Shown one piece after another: positions 1-9,276 of a DNA stretch of 64,000 bases (within the stretch, counting starts at the first letter, position 1; every line of letters starts with the position of its first letter). The position numbers and the translations under genes were made by a program. Under the pieces are notes generated by a model. That model was not told the origin of the DNA, made no database searches, and was given only the letters and a program-made list of their open reading frames with translations. The DNA lies in assembly GCF_030246905.1 (NCBI RefSeq), contig NZ_CP126741.1, forward strand, positions 2,914,001-2,978,000, given 5' to 3'. This DNA is from Microbacterium sp. zg-Y818 (GTDB lineage Bacteria > Actinomycetota > Actinomycetes > Actinomycetales > Microbacteriaceae).

Positions 1-703
1 CGCGCGCGATGGTGCGGGAGCGGGCGACCAGCTCGGCCACGGGCGACCCCTCGACGCCGTCGCCGATGAGTTCGCCGCGGCGCACCCTCACCGGTCCGCC
101 GAAGTCCTCGGAGAGCACCGCGTACAGCCCGCTCGGACCGAGCACGATGTGGTCGAGCTTGGCGTCGGGGAGGTCGCCGCGGGCGGGCGCCGAGACGTCG
201 TGCCAGACGGTGTAGCCCATGCCGAGGTCGGCGACCACGCGGGCGGTCGCCTCTTCGGCGAGCGCGTCGGCCAGCAGCCGCCGCACCTCGTGGGGCGCGG
301 TACGCACGAGCGCGGGGTCGTAAGGGTCGGGAAGGTCGACACCGCGGCCGACCCACTCCCGCATGAGGGTCAGGTAGCGCTCGCGCCGCCACCCGCCGGG
401 GTGCCCGAACGAGCGGGCGCGGGGACGCGTGTCGGTGCGCGCAGCCGGCGCCTTCCACCCCGAGAAGTCGGGGGCGGCGGCAGCGCCGAAGCCGTGGCCG
501 CGGTCGTAGGCGGCACGGGCGTCGGAGGTGCCCACGAGCTCCCACGCGCGCTGCACCTGCACGAACACCGCGGCGTCGCCGCCGGTGTCGGGGTGGGTCT
601 GCCGCAGCCGCAGCCGATACGCCTTGCGCAGCGCCTCGTCGTCGGCGGCGGGGTCGACGCCGAGCACGTCGTACGCCGAGGCGGACAGCGGACTGTCGAA
701 CAC
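1..703 (-). CDS. J-domain protein with NERD-like C-terminal region, partial
   Basis: The gene starts at a GTG (701-703 on the plus strand) preceded by a GGGAGG ribosome site, and it runs off the left edge. The first 60 or so residues are a DnaJ J-domain: YDVLGVDPAADDEALRKAYR, then the HPD motif at residues 37-39 and a YDRG helix IV end. The rest has no G/F or zinc region. A stretch near residues 185-200 reading LDHIVLGPSGLYAV resembles the core of NERD (nuclease-related) domains. J-domains stimulate Hsp70 ATPase; what the tail does is unknown. The J-domain call is firm and the NERD call is tentative. The C-terminus is outside the window. Confidence 0.8.
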   Translation of the reverse strand, partial: MFDSPLSASAYDVLGVDPAADDEALRKAYRLRLRQTHPDTGGDAAVFVQVQRAWELVGTSDARAAYDRGHGFGAAAAPDFSGWKAPAARTDTRPRARSFGHPGGWRRERYLTLMREWVGRGVDLPDPYDPALVRTAPHEVRRLLADALAEEATARVVADLGMGYTVWHDVSAPARGDLPDAKLDHIVLGPSGLYAVLSEDFGGPVRVRRGELIGDGVEGSPVAELVARSRTIAR

Positions 704-750
704 GTTCCCTCCCGGGGTCGGCCATCCAGGCTAGCGGCGCAACCCGGGCG

Positions 751-1815
751 TCAGCTCCACAGCGGCACGTCGGGGACGAACGCCAGCGCCTCCTCGGCGA
801 TTCCCGGGTCGACGTCGGCGAGGGCGGCCGGATGCCACCGGGGCGAGCGGTCCTTGTCGACGAGCTGAGCGCGGATCCCCTCCACGAGGTCGGGCTGGGT
901 CTGTGCGAACCACATCACCAGGCCGTACTCCTGCGCGAGGGCGGCCCGGAGGTCCGGCAGGCCGCGCGCGCGGCGGACGGCGGCGAGGGTGACCGTCAGC
1001 GCCGTCGGCGACAGCGTCTCGAGCTCATCGGCGGTGGCGGATGCCGCGGGCTCCGGCCGCGCCCGCAGGCGCGCGACGATGTCGGCCACGGTGTCGCCGG
1101 CGAAGGCGTCGTCGATCCACTCCCGGTCCGCCTGCAGGCGGGACGACCCTGCCGTGGCATCGAAGAGCAGGACGAGCTCGGTGGGGGTGTGGGGGTCGGC
1201 CCGGGTCTCGAGTGCGTGGTGCAGCTCGGGCAGGTGCTCCGACGGCACCAGATGATCGGCGAATCCGGCGTGGATGGCATCCGCGGCATCCATCGTCGTG
1301 CCGGTCAGCCCCAGGTACTCCCCCAGCCTGCCGGGCGCACGGCCGAGCAGCCAGGTGCCGCCGACGTCGGGGGTGAAGCCGATGCGGGTCTCGGGCATGG
1401 CGAGCCGGGATCGCTCCGTGACGACGCGTACGGCGGCGTGGCCGGCGAGGCCGATGCCGCCGCCCATCGTGATGCCGTCGGCGAGCACCACCACGGGCTT
1501 CGGGTACTCGGCGATCGCGGCGTTGAGCGCGTACTCGGCGCGGAAGAACAGGGCCGTGTCCCCCGGGCGCCCCGCGACGATCTGCTCGTACAGTCCGCGC
1601 ACGTCTCCGCCGGCGCACAGCCCCCGATCGCCGGCGCCGTCCAGCAGCACGATCCCCACGTCGGGGTCCCCCCGCCAGGCGTCCAGTGCGGCGTGCAGGT
1701 CCTCGACCATGCCCAGGTCGAGCGCGTTGATGGCGCGCGGACGGTCGAGCGTGAGATGGCCGACTCCGTGGCGGCGCTGCACGCGGATGCGGGTCTCGGG
1801 CGAGGTCTCTGTCAC
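751..1815 (-). CDS. enoyl-CoA hydratase/isomerase family, 3-hydroxyisobutyryl-CoA hydrolase type
   Basis: A 354-residue crotonase-fold protein with a GTG start. The oxyanion-hole segments LCAGGDVRGLYEQ (about 66-78) and ITMGGGIGLAGHA, followed by PETRIGFTPDVGGTWLL, are the pattern of 3-hydroxyisobutyryl-CoA hydrolases rather than plain enoyl-CoA hydratases. The length also fits that subgroup, since plain hydratases are nearer 260. The known role of the family is hydrolysis of 3-hydroxyisobutyryl-CoA in valine breakdown, in the cytosol. No other valine-catabolic gene is adjacent, so the substrate is inferred from family only. It is divergent from the ABC exporter genes. Confidence 0.82.
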   Translation of the reverse strand: MTETSPETRIRVQRRHGVGHLTLDRPRAINALDLGMVEDLHAALDAWRGDPDVGIVLLDGAGDRGLCAGGDVRGLYEQIVAGRPGDTALFFRAEYALNAAIAEYPKPVVVLADGITMGGGIGLAGHAAVRVVTERSRLAMPETRIGFTPDVGGTWLLGRAPGRLGEYLGLTGTTMDAADAIHAGFADHLVPSEHLPELHHALETRADPHTPTELVLLFDATAGSSRLQADREWIDDAFAGDTVADIVARLRARPEPAASATADELETLSPTALTVTLAAVRRARGLPDLRAALAQEYGLVMWFAQTQPDLVEGIRAQLVDKDRSPRWHPAALADVDPGIAEEALAFVPDVPLWS

Positions 1816-1823
1816 AGCCTCAC

Positions 1824-1829
1824 GTTATA
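1824..1829 (-). promoter_or_regulatory. candidate -10 element for the hydrolase gene
   Basis: The minus-strand hexamer TATAAC ends 8 bases before the GTG start at 1815. If it is used, the transcript would be leaderless or nearly so, which is common in actinobacteria. No good -35 is visible upstream, so the call is tentative. Confidence 0.3.
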
Positions 1830-1886
1830 TGGTTCGCATTCACCGGCCATCCCCGTCAGACTGGGGCGAAACGAGAGGTTGCCCGC

Positions 1887-2848
<962 letters not shown>

Positions 2849-2852
<4 letters not shown>

Positions 2853-3676
2853 GCCTCGTCGGCACGGTCAAATCCGAGAACACCAAGCAGTTCTCCACCT
2901 CCTCCTGGTGGATCCTCGCGATCGTGCTCCTCGTCTACGTCGGGTCGACGGCCGCCGCTCTGGCGTTCTTCTTCGCCGCCTCGGCCACCGGCCAGCTGGG
3001 TGGAGCGAACGCCCCGCAGATGCCGGCCGAGACCCTGCCCCCGCTGCTCTACAGCCTCGCCACCGCGATGGGGTACGTGTTCCCGCTCCTCATCGGCACG
3101 CTCATGGTGACCACCGAGATCCGCCACCAGACACTCACGCCCACGTTCCTGGCGACGCCGCGCCGAGGCAGGGTGCTGGCGGCGAAGCTCATCGTGGGAG
3201 TCGCCCTCGGCCTGATGTACGGCGTAATCGGCGTACTGTCGTCGGTGGTCCCCTCGGCCGTGCTGCTGTCGGTGCAGGGCGTCGACACCCAACTCGGCGA
3301 AAGCGACACGTGGGCGATGGTCGCGCGCATGCTCGCCGCCTTCGTGCTGTGGGTGTTCATCGGCATCGCCGTGGGCGCGCTGGTGCGCAACCAGATCGTC
3401 GCGATCGTGGGCGTGCTGGTCTTCACCCAGTTCGTCGAGCCGATCGCCCGCACGCTGGTGCCGTTCGTCGAGGGCGCCGGCGACGTGGTGCGCTTTCTGC
3501 CCGGCGCGGCATCCGACGCCCTCGTGGGGGCGAGCCTGTACAACGCCGAGGTGATCATGGGCGCGGGCGGCGGCAACATGCTCCAGTGGTGGGCGGGCGG
3601 CCTCGTGCTGCTCGGCGTCGCCGCGGTGCTGCTGGTGCTGGCATACCTCTTCAGCTGGCGCCGCGACGTGGCCTGA
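2849..3676 (+). CDS. ABC-2 type transporter permease
   Basis: A 275-residue membrane protein with about six hydrophobic segments: around residues 20-40, 70-90, 105-130, 150-165, 175-195 and 250-270. It starts inside the stop of the ATPase gene (ATGA) and so forms a two-gene exporter with it. It has no solute-binding partner and no conserved importer EAA loop, as expected for an ABC-2 exporter. Substrate unknown. Confidence 0.9.
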
Positions 3677-3699
3677 CGCGCTTCGGACGCTGCTGCCCG

Positions 3700-4191
3700 C
3701 TAGGCGGTGGCGGGCTTGGCCGCGGGCTTCGGCTTCGGCGCGCGCGCACGCGTCGTCCGGGCGCCCTCGGCGAGCTTGCCCTCGGGCTGTGTCGGCACCG
3801 CCGCCGTGGCGAGAGTCACGACGTCGGCGGGGTGCTCGCCGGCATCCACCTGCAGCGCCTGCACCAGCGCGAGGCCGTGCCGCGTGGTGAGCACCACCCG
3901 CTGGAACTCCGGGTGCCCCTCGAGGTCGATGACGACGCCGGGCAGGTGACGGCGGACGACGACGAAGTCCACACCGTTGACCGACTTCCATGTGCCGATG
4001 GCGACGACCCCGGGAAACCGCGTGCCGGGACTCTGGATGCCGCGCAACCACGTCCACGGATCGTCGATCAGCTGCACCTTGGCGATCGTGTCGCGTTCGA
4101 CGATCACATTCCCCTTGCGGAATGCGAGGGCGCGCTCGGTCCCCGACAGCACCACTTCGAGGCGGGTCGAGTCCAGGAGCAACGTCACCAT
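3700..4191 (-). CDS. conserved hypothetical protein with basic Ala/Pro-rich tail
   Basis: A 163-residue protein with an ATG start, transcribed away from fbiC. Residues 1-115 are beta-rich and read like a small PH-like or barrel domain (LDSTRLEVVLSGTERALAF, then WTWLRGIQSPGTRFPG). The last 30 residues are a low-complexity KPKPAAKPATA tail of the kind seen in nucleoid- or envelope-associated actinobacterial proteins. I do not recognise a named family and give no function. Confidence 0.7.
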   Translation of the reverse strand: MVTLLLDSTRLEVVLSGTERALAFRKGNVIVERDTIAKVQLIDDPWTWLRGIQSPGTRFPGVVAIGTWKSVNGVDFVVVRRHLPGVVIDLEGHPEFQRVVLTTRHGLALVQALQVDAGEHPADVVTLATAAVPTQPEGKLAEGARTTRARAPKPKPAAKPATA

Positions 4192-4286
4192 GTGCTCCAG
4201 TCTGCCAGCGTCACGGTCAGGGTTTGCTTACGGGACGGCAACGATCTGCCGGGCCTCGCGCGCGTAGGCGGTGCAAGACTGGGGCG

Positions 4287-6761
4287 GTGACCCTTGCGCA
4301 GCCCGCTTCCCCGGCGGCGACAGTCCATGACACCCTCGGCAGGGCGGCTTCCGGCGCCCTGCTCGACGCCGTCGACGCCGAGGTGCTGCTGCAGGCGTCG
4401 GGTGAGGCGTTCGACCGGCTGCTCGACCTCGCGGCGCGACTGCGAGACGAGGGCCTGGCGGCATCCGGTCGCCCTGGGGTCATCACCTACTCCCGCAAGG
4501 TCTTCGTTCCGCTGACGACCCTGTGCCGCGACCGCTGCCACTACTGCGTGTTCGTCGACACGCCGGGCCAGCTGGCCGCTCGACACAAGCCGTTGTACAT
4601 GACCGATGCGCAGGTGCTGTCGGTGGTGCGGCAGGGGCAGGCGCACGGATGCAAAGAAGCGCTGCTGACCCTCGGCGACCGCCCCGAGGACCGTTGGCCC
4701 GCCGCGCGCGCCTGGCTCGACGACCACGGCTATACCTCGACGCTGGATTACGTCGGCGCGATGGCCCGGCTCATCACGGCCGAGACCGGCATGCTCGTGC
4801 ATCTGAACCCCGGGGTGATGGGCTACGAGGAGATCCTGGCGCTGCGGCCGACCGCCCCCTCGATGGGCATGATGCTCGAGACCACCTCGACCCGCCTGTA
4901 CACCGAGCCCGGGCAGGTGCACTTCGGCTCGCCCGACAAGGATCCCGCCGTGCGGCTGCGGGTCATCGACGACGCCGGCCGGGCGCGGGTGCCGTTCACC
5001 ACCGGCATCCTCGTCGGCATCGGCGAGACGCTGCGGGACCGGGCGGAGTCGCTCGTGGCCATCCGCGACGCGCACGAGCGCCACGGGCACGTGCAGGAGG
5101 TGATCGTGCAGAACTTCCGCGCCAAGCCGCAGACGGCGGCGCAGTCCGCACCGGACGCGGACCTGCGGGAGTATGTCGCGGCCGTCGCCGTTGCGCGTCT
5201 CGTGCTGGGACCGCGCATGCGGGTGCAGGTGCCGCCGAACCTGTCGGATCCGACGGAGTTCGCTCTGCTGGTGCGGGCGGGCGCGGACGACTGGGGCGGG
5301 GTGTCGCCCGTGACCGCCGACCACGTCAACCCCGAGCGACCCTGGCCGCACCTGGACGACCTGGCGCGCCGCACCGCCGACCTCGGCTTCGAACTGCGTG
5401 AGCGGCTCACCGCCCACCCGGAGTACATCCGGCCCGCGGACGGGTGGCTCGACCCGGCGATGCACGCGCCGGTCGCGGCGCTGGCCGACCCGGTGTCGGG
5501 GCTTGCGGCGGTTGCGAGCGCGGCGGGCGCGGCCGGCGGCTCGGCGGAGGCCGGCGTGCACAGCGTCGGCGATCCCCGCGAGGGCGCGGCCGACGGCCCG
5601 GTTTCGGGGTCGCCCGAGGCGGATCGGCGACGTTCTGCACGCCGAGGCGCCGGAGCCACCATCGCCCGCCTCGCCGAAGAAGCGGCCGACGACCCGCTGA
5701 GCCTCGGCGACGACGACTGGGCCCGGCTGCTGCTGGCCACCGGCACCGACCTCGAGTCCGTCGTCGCGACCGCCGACGACGTGCGGCGCTACACGGTGGG
5801 CGAGGCGGTGAGCTTGGTGGTCAACCGCAACCTGACCTCCAGCGGCTTCCGCTCGCGCGGCGCGGCCGCGCCCGACGAGTTCGACCTCGCCGACGTCGCA
5901 GCGATCGCCGCCGACGCGGCCGATCTCGGCGCGACCGAACTGTGCGTCCAGGGCCTGCTGCCGGCGACCGAGGACCCGGCCGGCTACCTGGCCATCGCCC
6001 GCGCGGTGAAGGCCGCGGCCCCCGGCATCCACCTGCACGCCTACCGCCCGCAGGACGTATGGGACCTCGCCGACCGCGGGGGTCTGGGCCTGGACGGCGC
6101 CCTCGCGGCGATGCGCGACGCCGGCGTCGACACGGTGCCCGGCACCGGTGTGAAGGTCGCCGCCGAGCGGGTGCGCGCCGCCCTCTTCCCCACCGACCTC
6201 GAGGTCGACCGCTGGATCGAGGGCATCTCCGCCGCCCATCGCCACGGCTTCCGCTCGACGAGCGTGCTGTTCTACGGGCACGTCGAGACGGTCGCAGAGC
6301 GCGTCGCGCACCTGCGTCTCCTCCGCCGCCTGCAGGATGCCGCGACGGCCGCCCGCGCCGGAGGCGGCTTCACCGAGTTCGTGCCGATCCCGCTGCCCGC
6401 CCCAGCCGGCGGCGTGCCGCTCGTGCCCGGGCGCGCGGCCATCGACGAGCACCGGGCCATGGTCGCGGTCGCGCGACTGGCCCTCAACGGCTCGATCCCG
6501 CACATCCAGGTGCCGTGGCCGCGCCTCGGCCGGGATGCCGCCGCCGTGCTGCTGCGGGCGGGCGCCGACGACCTGGGCGGGACGCTGCTCGACGGGCGCG
6601 TGCGCCCGGACACCGGCATCGAGCACGGGCAGGAGCTGGCGGCATCCGACGCCGCACGCATCGCCGCGCGGCTGATGCGGCCCTTCCGTCTGCGGACCAC
6701 CGACTACGGCACCCCGACGCCCGCCACCGCCGCCCCGCCCGCACCGGCGAGCACCCCGTGA
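4287..6761 (+). CDS. fbiC: FbiC/CofGH-like 7,8-didemethyl-8-hydroxy-5-deazariboflavin (FO) synthase with degenerate CofH half
   Basis: The GTG start gives 824 residues, near the usual 850 or so of actinobacterial FbiC. FbiC makes FO, the chromophore of coenzyme F420, using two radical-SAM domains. The N-terminal CofG half is intact: C80, C84 and C87 in CRDRCHYC, then NPGVMGYEE and a TGILVGIGET glycine motif. The C-terminal CofH half is recognisable by NRN, HAYRPQDV, PGTGVKV, YGHVET and GGFTEFVPIPLP. Where CofH should carry its CX3CX2C cluster, residues 513-535 read NRNLTSSGFRSRGAAAPDEF with no cysteine and about nine residues fewer than the usual protein. No alternative frame restores the motif. 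The interdomain linker (about 400-480) is Ala/Gly-rich. It is the first gene of a tightly overlapping operon. FO synthase activity is therefore doubtful without another CofH. Confidence 0.88.
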   Translation: MTLAQPASPAATVHDTLGRAASGALLDAVDAEVLLQASGEAFDRLLDLAARLRDEGLAASGRPGVITYSRKVFVPLTTLCRDRCHYCVFVDTPGQLAARHKPLYMTDAQVLSVVRQGQAHGCKEALLTLGDRPEDRWPAARAWLDDHGYTSTLDYVGAMARLITAETGMLVHLNPGVMGYEEILALRPTAPSMGMMLETTSTRLYTEPGQVHFGSPDKDPAVRLRVIDDAGRARVPFTTGILVGIGETLRDRAESLVAIRDAHERHGHVQEVIVQNFRAKPQTAAQSAPDADLREYVAAVAVARLVLGPRMRVQVPPNLSDPTEFALLVRAGADDWGGVSPVTADHVNPERPWPHLDDLARRTADLGFELRERLTAHPEYIRPADGWLDPAMHAPVAALADPVSGLAAVASAAGAAGGSAEAGVHSVGDPREGAADGPVSGSPEADRRRSARRGAGATIARLAEEAADDPLSLGDDDWARLLLATGTDLESVVATADDVRRYTVGEAVSLVVNRNLTSSGFRSRGAAAPDEFDLADVAAIAADAADLGATELCVQGLLPATEDPAGYLAIARAVKAAAPGIHLHAYRPQDVWDLADRGGLGLDGALAAMRDAGVDTVPGTGVKVAAERVRAALFPTDLEVDRWIEGISAAHRHGFRSTSVLFYGHVETVAERVAHLRLLRRLQDAATAARAGGGFTEFVPIPLPAPAGGVPLVPGRAAIDEHRAMVAVARLALNGSIPHIQVPWPRLGRDAAAVLLRAGADDLGGTLLDGRVRPDTGIEHGQELAASDAARIAARLMRPFRLRTTDYGTPTPATAAPPAPASTP

Positions 6762-8245
6762 CCGAGCACGTCGAGGTCGCCGTCGTCGGCGCGGGCTTCG
6801 CCGGACTCGGCATGGCGATTGCGCTGCGCCGCGCGGGCCGCGAATCGTTCGTGATCCTGGAGCGCGCGGCATCCGTCGGGGGCACGTGGCGCGACAACAC
6901 CTACCCCGGCGTCGCCTGCGACGTGCCCTCGCACCTCTACGGCTTCGCCACCCACCCGAACCCGGACTGGTCGGGGCTCTACGCCACCGGCACCGAGATC
7001 CACGGGTACCTCGAGCAGGTCGCCGAGGCCGAAGACCTGGGCGACCGCCTGCGCCTGCGCACCCCCCTGCTGTCGGCGCGGTGGGATGCCGACTCGGCCC
7101 GCTGGATCCTCGACACCGGATCCGGCGCGCTCACCGCCGACGCACTGGTGCTGGCCTGCGGTCGGCTCACCGAGCCGTCGATCCCAGAGATCCCCGGGCT
7201 CGAGCAGTTCGCCGGGCCCATCTTCCACTCCGCGCGGTGGGATCACCGCGCCGACCTCGCGGGCGCGCACGTGGCGGTCGTCGGCACCGGCGCGAGCGCG
7301 GTGCAGCTGGTGCCGCGGCTGGCCGACATCGCCGGGCACGTGACGCTGTTCCAGCGGACGCCGGCCTGGATCGTGCCGCGCGGCGAGCGCCGGTACGACG
7401 ACGCCGAACGCGCACGCTTCGCCGCGCATCCCGAGGAGCTCGCCGCGCTCCGCGCCGCCCTGTACGTCGAGGGCGAGGCCCGGTACGCATCGCGGTCGGG
7501 CGACGCCGCGGCATCCGCTGCCGCGCGTGAGGTCGCGCTCACACACCTCGCGGCGCAGGTGCCCGACCCCGCGCTGCGCGCAGCCCTCACCCCCGGCTAC
7601 GCGTTCGGATGCAAGCGGGTGCTGCTCTCGGACGAGTTCTACCCCGCGGTCGCCTCCCCCGCAGTCACCCTCGAGCCCTCGGCCCTGGCGGCCGTCGAGG
7701 GCGGCGAGCTGGTGGCGGCATCCGGCGCCCGCCACCGCGTCGACGCCCTCGTGCTCGCCACCGGGTTCGTCTCGCAGCGCCAGCCCTACGCCGACCTCGT
7801 CACCGGCGAGCACGGGCAGAGCCTGGCGGAGCACTGGTCCGCGGGCATGACGTCGTTCGCGTCGACGGTGGTCGCAGGCTTCCCGAACCTCTTCGTGCTC
7901 GACGGGCCGAACGCCTCGCTCGGGCACAACTCCGCCGTGCTCATGCTCGAAGAGCAGGCCGCGTACGCCGTGCGCGCCCTCGCGCGTCGCGCCGCCGCGC
8001 CGCGCGGCGTGCTGCGCGTGCACCCGGATGCCGAGGCCGACTACACCGCCGAGATCGCGCGGGCCGCCCGCACTACGCCGTGGCTGACCGGCGGATGCGA
8101 CAACTGGTACGTCGACCGTGGCAGGCTGACCCTGCTGTGGCCCGGCACCGTCGACGCGTTCCGCGCGCGGCTGGCGCGGGCAGACGGATCCGAATTCACG
8201 ACCACCCCCGCCCGCACCGGCGGGGACGAGAGGAGAACGTCATGA
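6758..8245 (+). CDS. flavin-containing (Baeyer-Villiger-type) monooxygenase
   Basis: The GTG start overlaps the fbiC stop (GTGA) and gives 495 residues. The FAD Rossmann motif is GAGFAGLGMA at the N-terminus, followed by GGTWRDNTYPGVACDVPSHLY, which is split here only by its position at about 42-62. The Baeyer-Villiger fingerprint FxGxxxHxxxW is present as FAGPIFHSARW, and the NADPH motif is GTGASAVQLVP. The family inserts oxygen next to ketones or oxidises heteroatoms using NADPH and O2. Its place between fbiC and an F420-dependent enzyme is unusual and suggests co-regulation with F420 metabolism, but the substrate is unknown. Confidence 0.9.
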   Translation: MTEHVEVAVVGAGFAGLGMAIALRRAGRESFVILERAASVGGTWRDNTYPGVACDVPSHLYGFATHPNPDWSGLYATGTEIHGYLEQVAEAEDLGDRLRLRTPLLSARWDADSARWILDTGSGALTADALVLACGRLTEPSIPEIPGLEQFAGPIFHSARWDHRADLAGAHVAVVGTGASAVQLVPRLADIAGHVTLFQRTPAWIVPRGERRYDDAERARFAAHPEELAALRAALYVEGEARYASRSGDAAASAAAREVALTHLAAQVPDPALRAALTPGYAFGCKRVLLSDEFYPAVASPAVTLEPSALAAVEGGELVAASGARHRVDALVLATGFVSQRQPYADLVTGEHGQSLAEHWSAGMTSFASTVVAGFPNLFVLDGPNASLGHNSAVLMLEEQAAYAVRALARRAAAPRGVLRVHPDAEADYTAEIARAARTTPWLTGGCDNWYVDRGRLTLLWPGTVDAFRARLARADGSEFTTTPARTGGDERRTS

Positions 8246-9276
8246 CGCAGGGACAGGCTCAGGGAGCCGACGGCATCCGCCTGGGCTACAAGGCGTCGGC
8301 CGAGCAGTTCGACCCCTCCCAGCTCGCCGACTTCGCGGTGCTGGCCGAGGAGGTCGGGTTCGACTCGGTGTTCATCTCCGACCACTTCCAGCCGTGGATG
8401 CACGAGGGCGGCCACGCCCCCGCTGCCCTGCCGTGGCTCGGCGCGGTGGGCGCTCGCACCTCGCGGGTGCTGCTGGGGACCTCGGTGCTGACGCCCACGT
8501 TCCGCTACCACCCGGCCGTCGTCGCGCAGGCGTTCGCCACACTCGGGGTGATGTTCCCGGGGCGCATGATCCTCGGGGTCGGCACGGGCGAGGCGTTGAA
8601 CGAGGTCACGCTCGGACTGGACTGGCCCGACCCGCCCGAGCGCTTCCAGCGCATGAAAGAGGCCATCACGCTCATCCGCGAGCTGTGGACGAACGACCGG
8701 GTGACGTTCGAGGGCAACTTCTGGAGTGTGAAGGATGCCACCGTCTACGACCGTCCCGACCAGCCGGTGCCGATCTACATCGGCGCGTCGGGACCGGCGG
8801 CGACCCGCCTCGCCGGTCGCATCGCCGACGGCTGGATCACCACGAGCGGCAAGGATCCGGCGCTGTACACCGACAAGCTGCTCCCCGCTCTCGAGGAGGG
8901 TCTCGAGAAGGCCGGCCGCACCGACGCCGACGTCGACACGCTCATCGAGGTGAAGGTCTCGTTCGCCCCGACCCGCGAAGAGGCGCTGGAGAAGACCCGC
9001 TTCTGGGCGCCGCTCGCGCTGTCGCCGGAGGAGAAGACCGGCATCCACGACCCCATCGAGATGCAGCGGCGGGCCGACGAACTGCCGATCGAGCGCGCGG
9101 CGTCGCGGTTCATCGTCTCCACCGATCCGGACGAGCACGTCGAGCAGATCGCCCGGTACGTCGACCTCGGGTTCCGCCACCTGGTGTTCCACGACCCGGG
9201 CCACGACCAGGAGACATTCCTGCGCACCTACGGCACCGAGATCCTGCCGCGCCTGCGGGCGCGGTTCGGTCAGTGA
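8242..9276 (+). CDS. fgd: F420-dependent glucose-6-phosphate dehydrogenase-like LLM-class oxidoreductase
   Basis: A 344-residue luciferase-like TIM-barrel protein with an ATG start overlapping the previous stop, and GAGGAGAACG as ribosome site. Motifs include FISDHFQPW, TSVLTPTFRYHP, LGVGTGEALNE, YIGASGPAA and GWITTSGKDP, which fit the FGD/Hmd subgroup. FGD reduces F420 with glucose-6-phosphate, giving 6-phosphogluconolactone and F420H2. The operon with fbiC and cofC supports F420 use. A related F420-dependent sugar or alcohol dehydrogenase cannot be excluded. Confidence 0.85.
   Translation: MTQGQAQGADGIRLGYKASAEQFDPSQLADFAVLAEEVGFDSVFISDHFQPWMHEGGHAPAALPWLGAVGARTSRVLLGTSVLTPTFRYHPAVVAQAFATLGVMFPGRMILGVGTGEALNEVTLGLDWPDPPERFQRMKEAITLIRELWTNDRVTFEGNFWSVKDATVYDRPDQPVPIYIGASGPAATRLAGRIADGWITTSGKDPALYTDKLLPALEEGLEKAGRTDADVDTLIEVKVSFAPTREEALEKTRFWAPLALSPEEKTGIHDPIEMQRRADELPIERAASRFIVSTDPDEHVEQIARYVDLGFRHLVFHDPGHDQETFLRTYGTEILPRLRARFGQ

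Noticed and set aside
4185-6872. Very long open frame (895 codons) opposite fbiC
   Set aside because: Composition is Arg/Gly/Ala/His-rich without motifs; it is a GC-rich shadow of fbiC.
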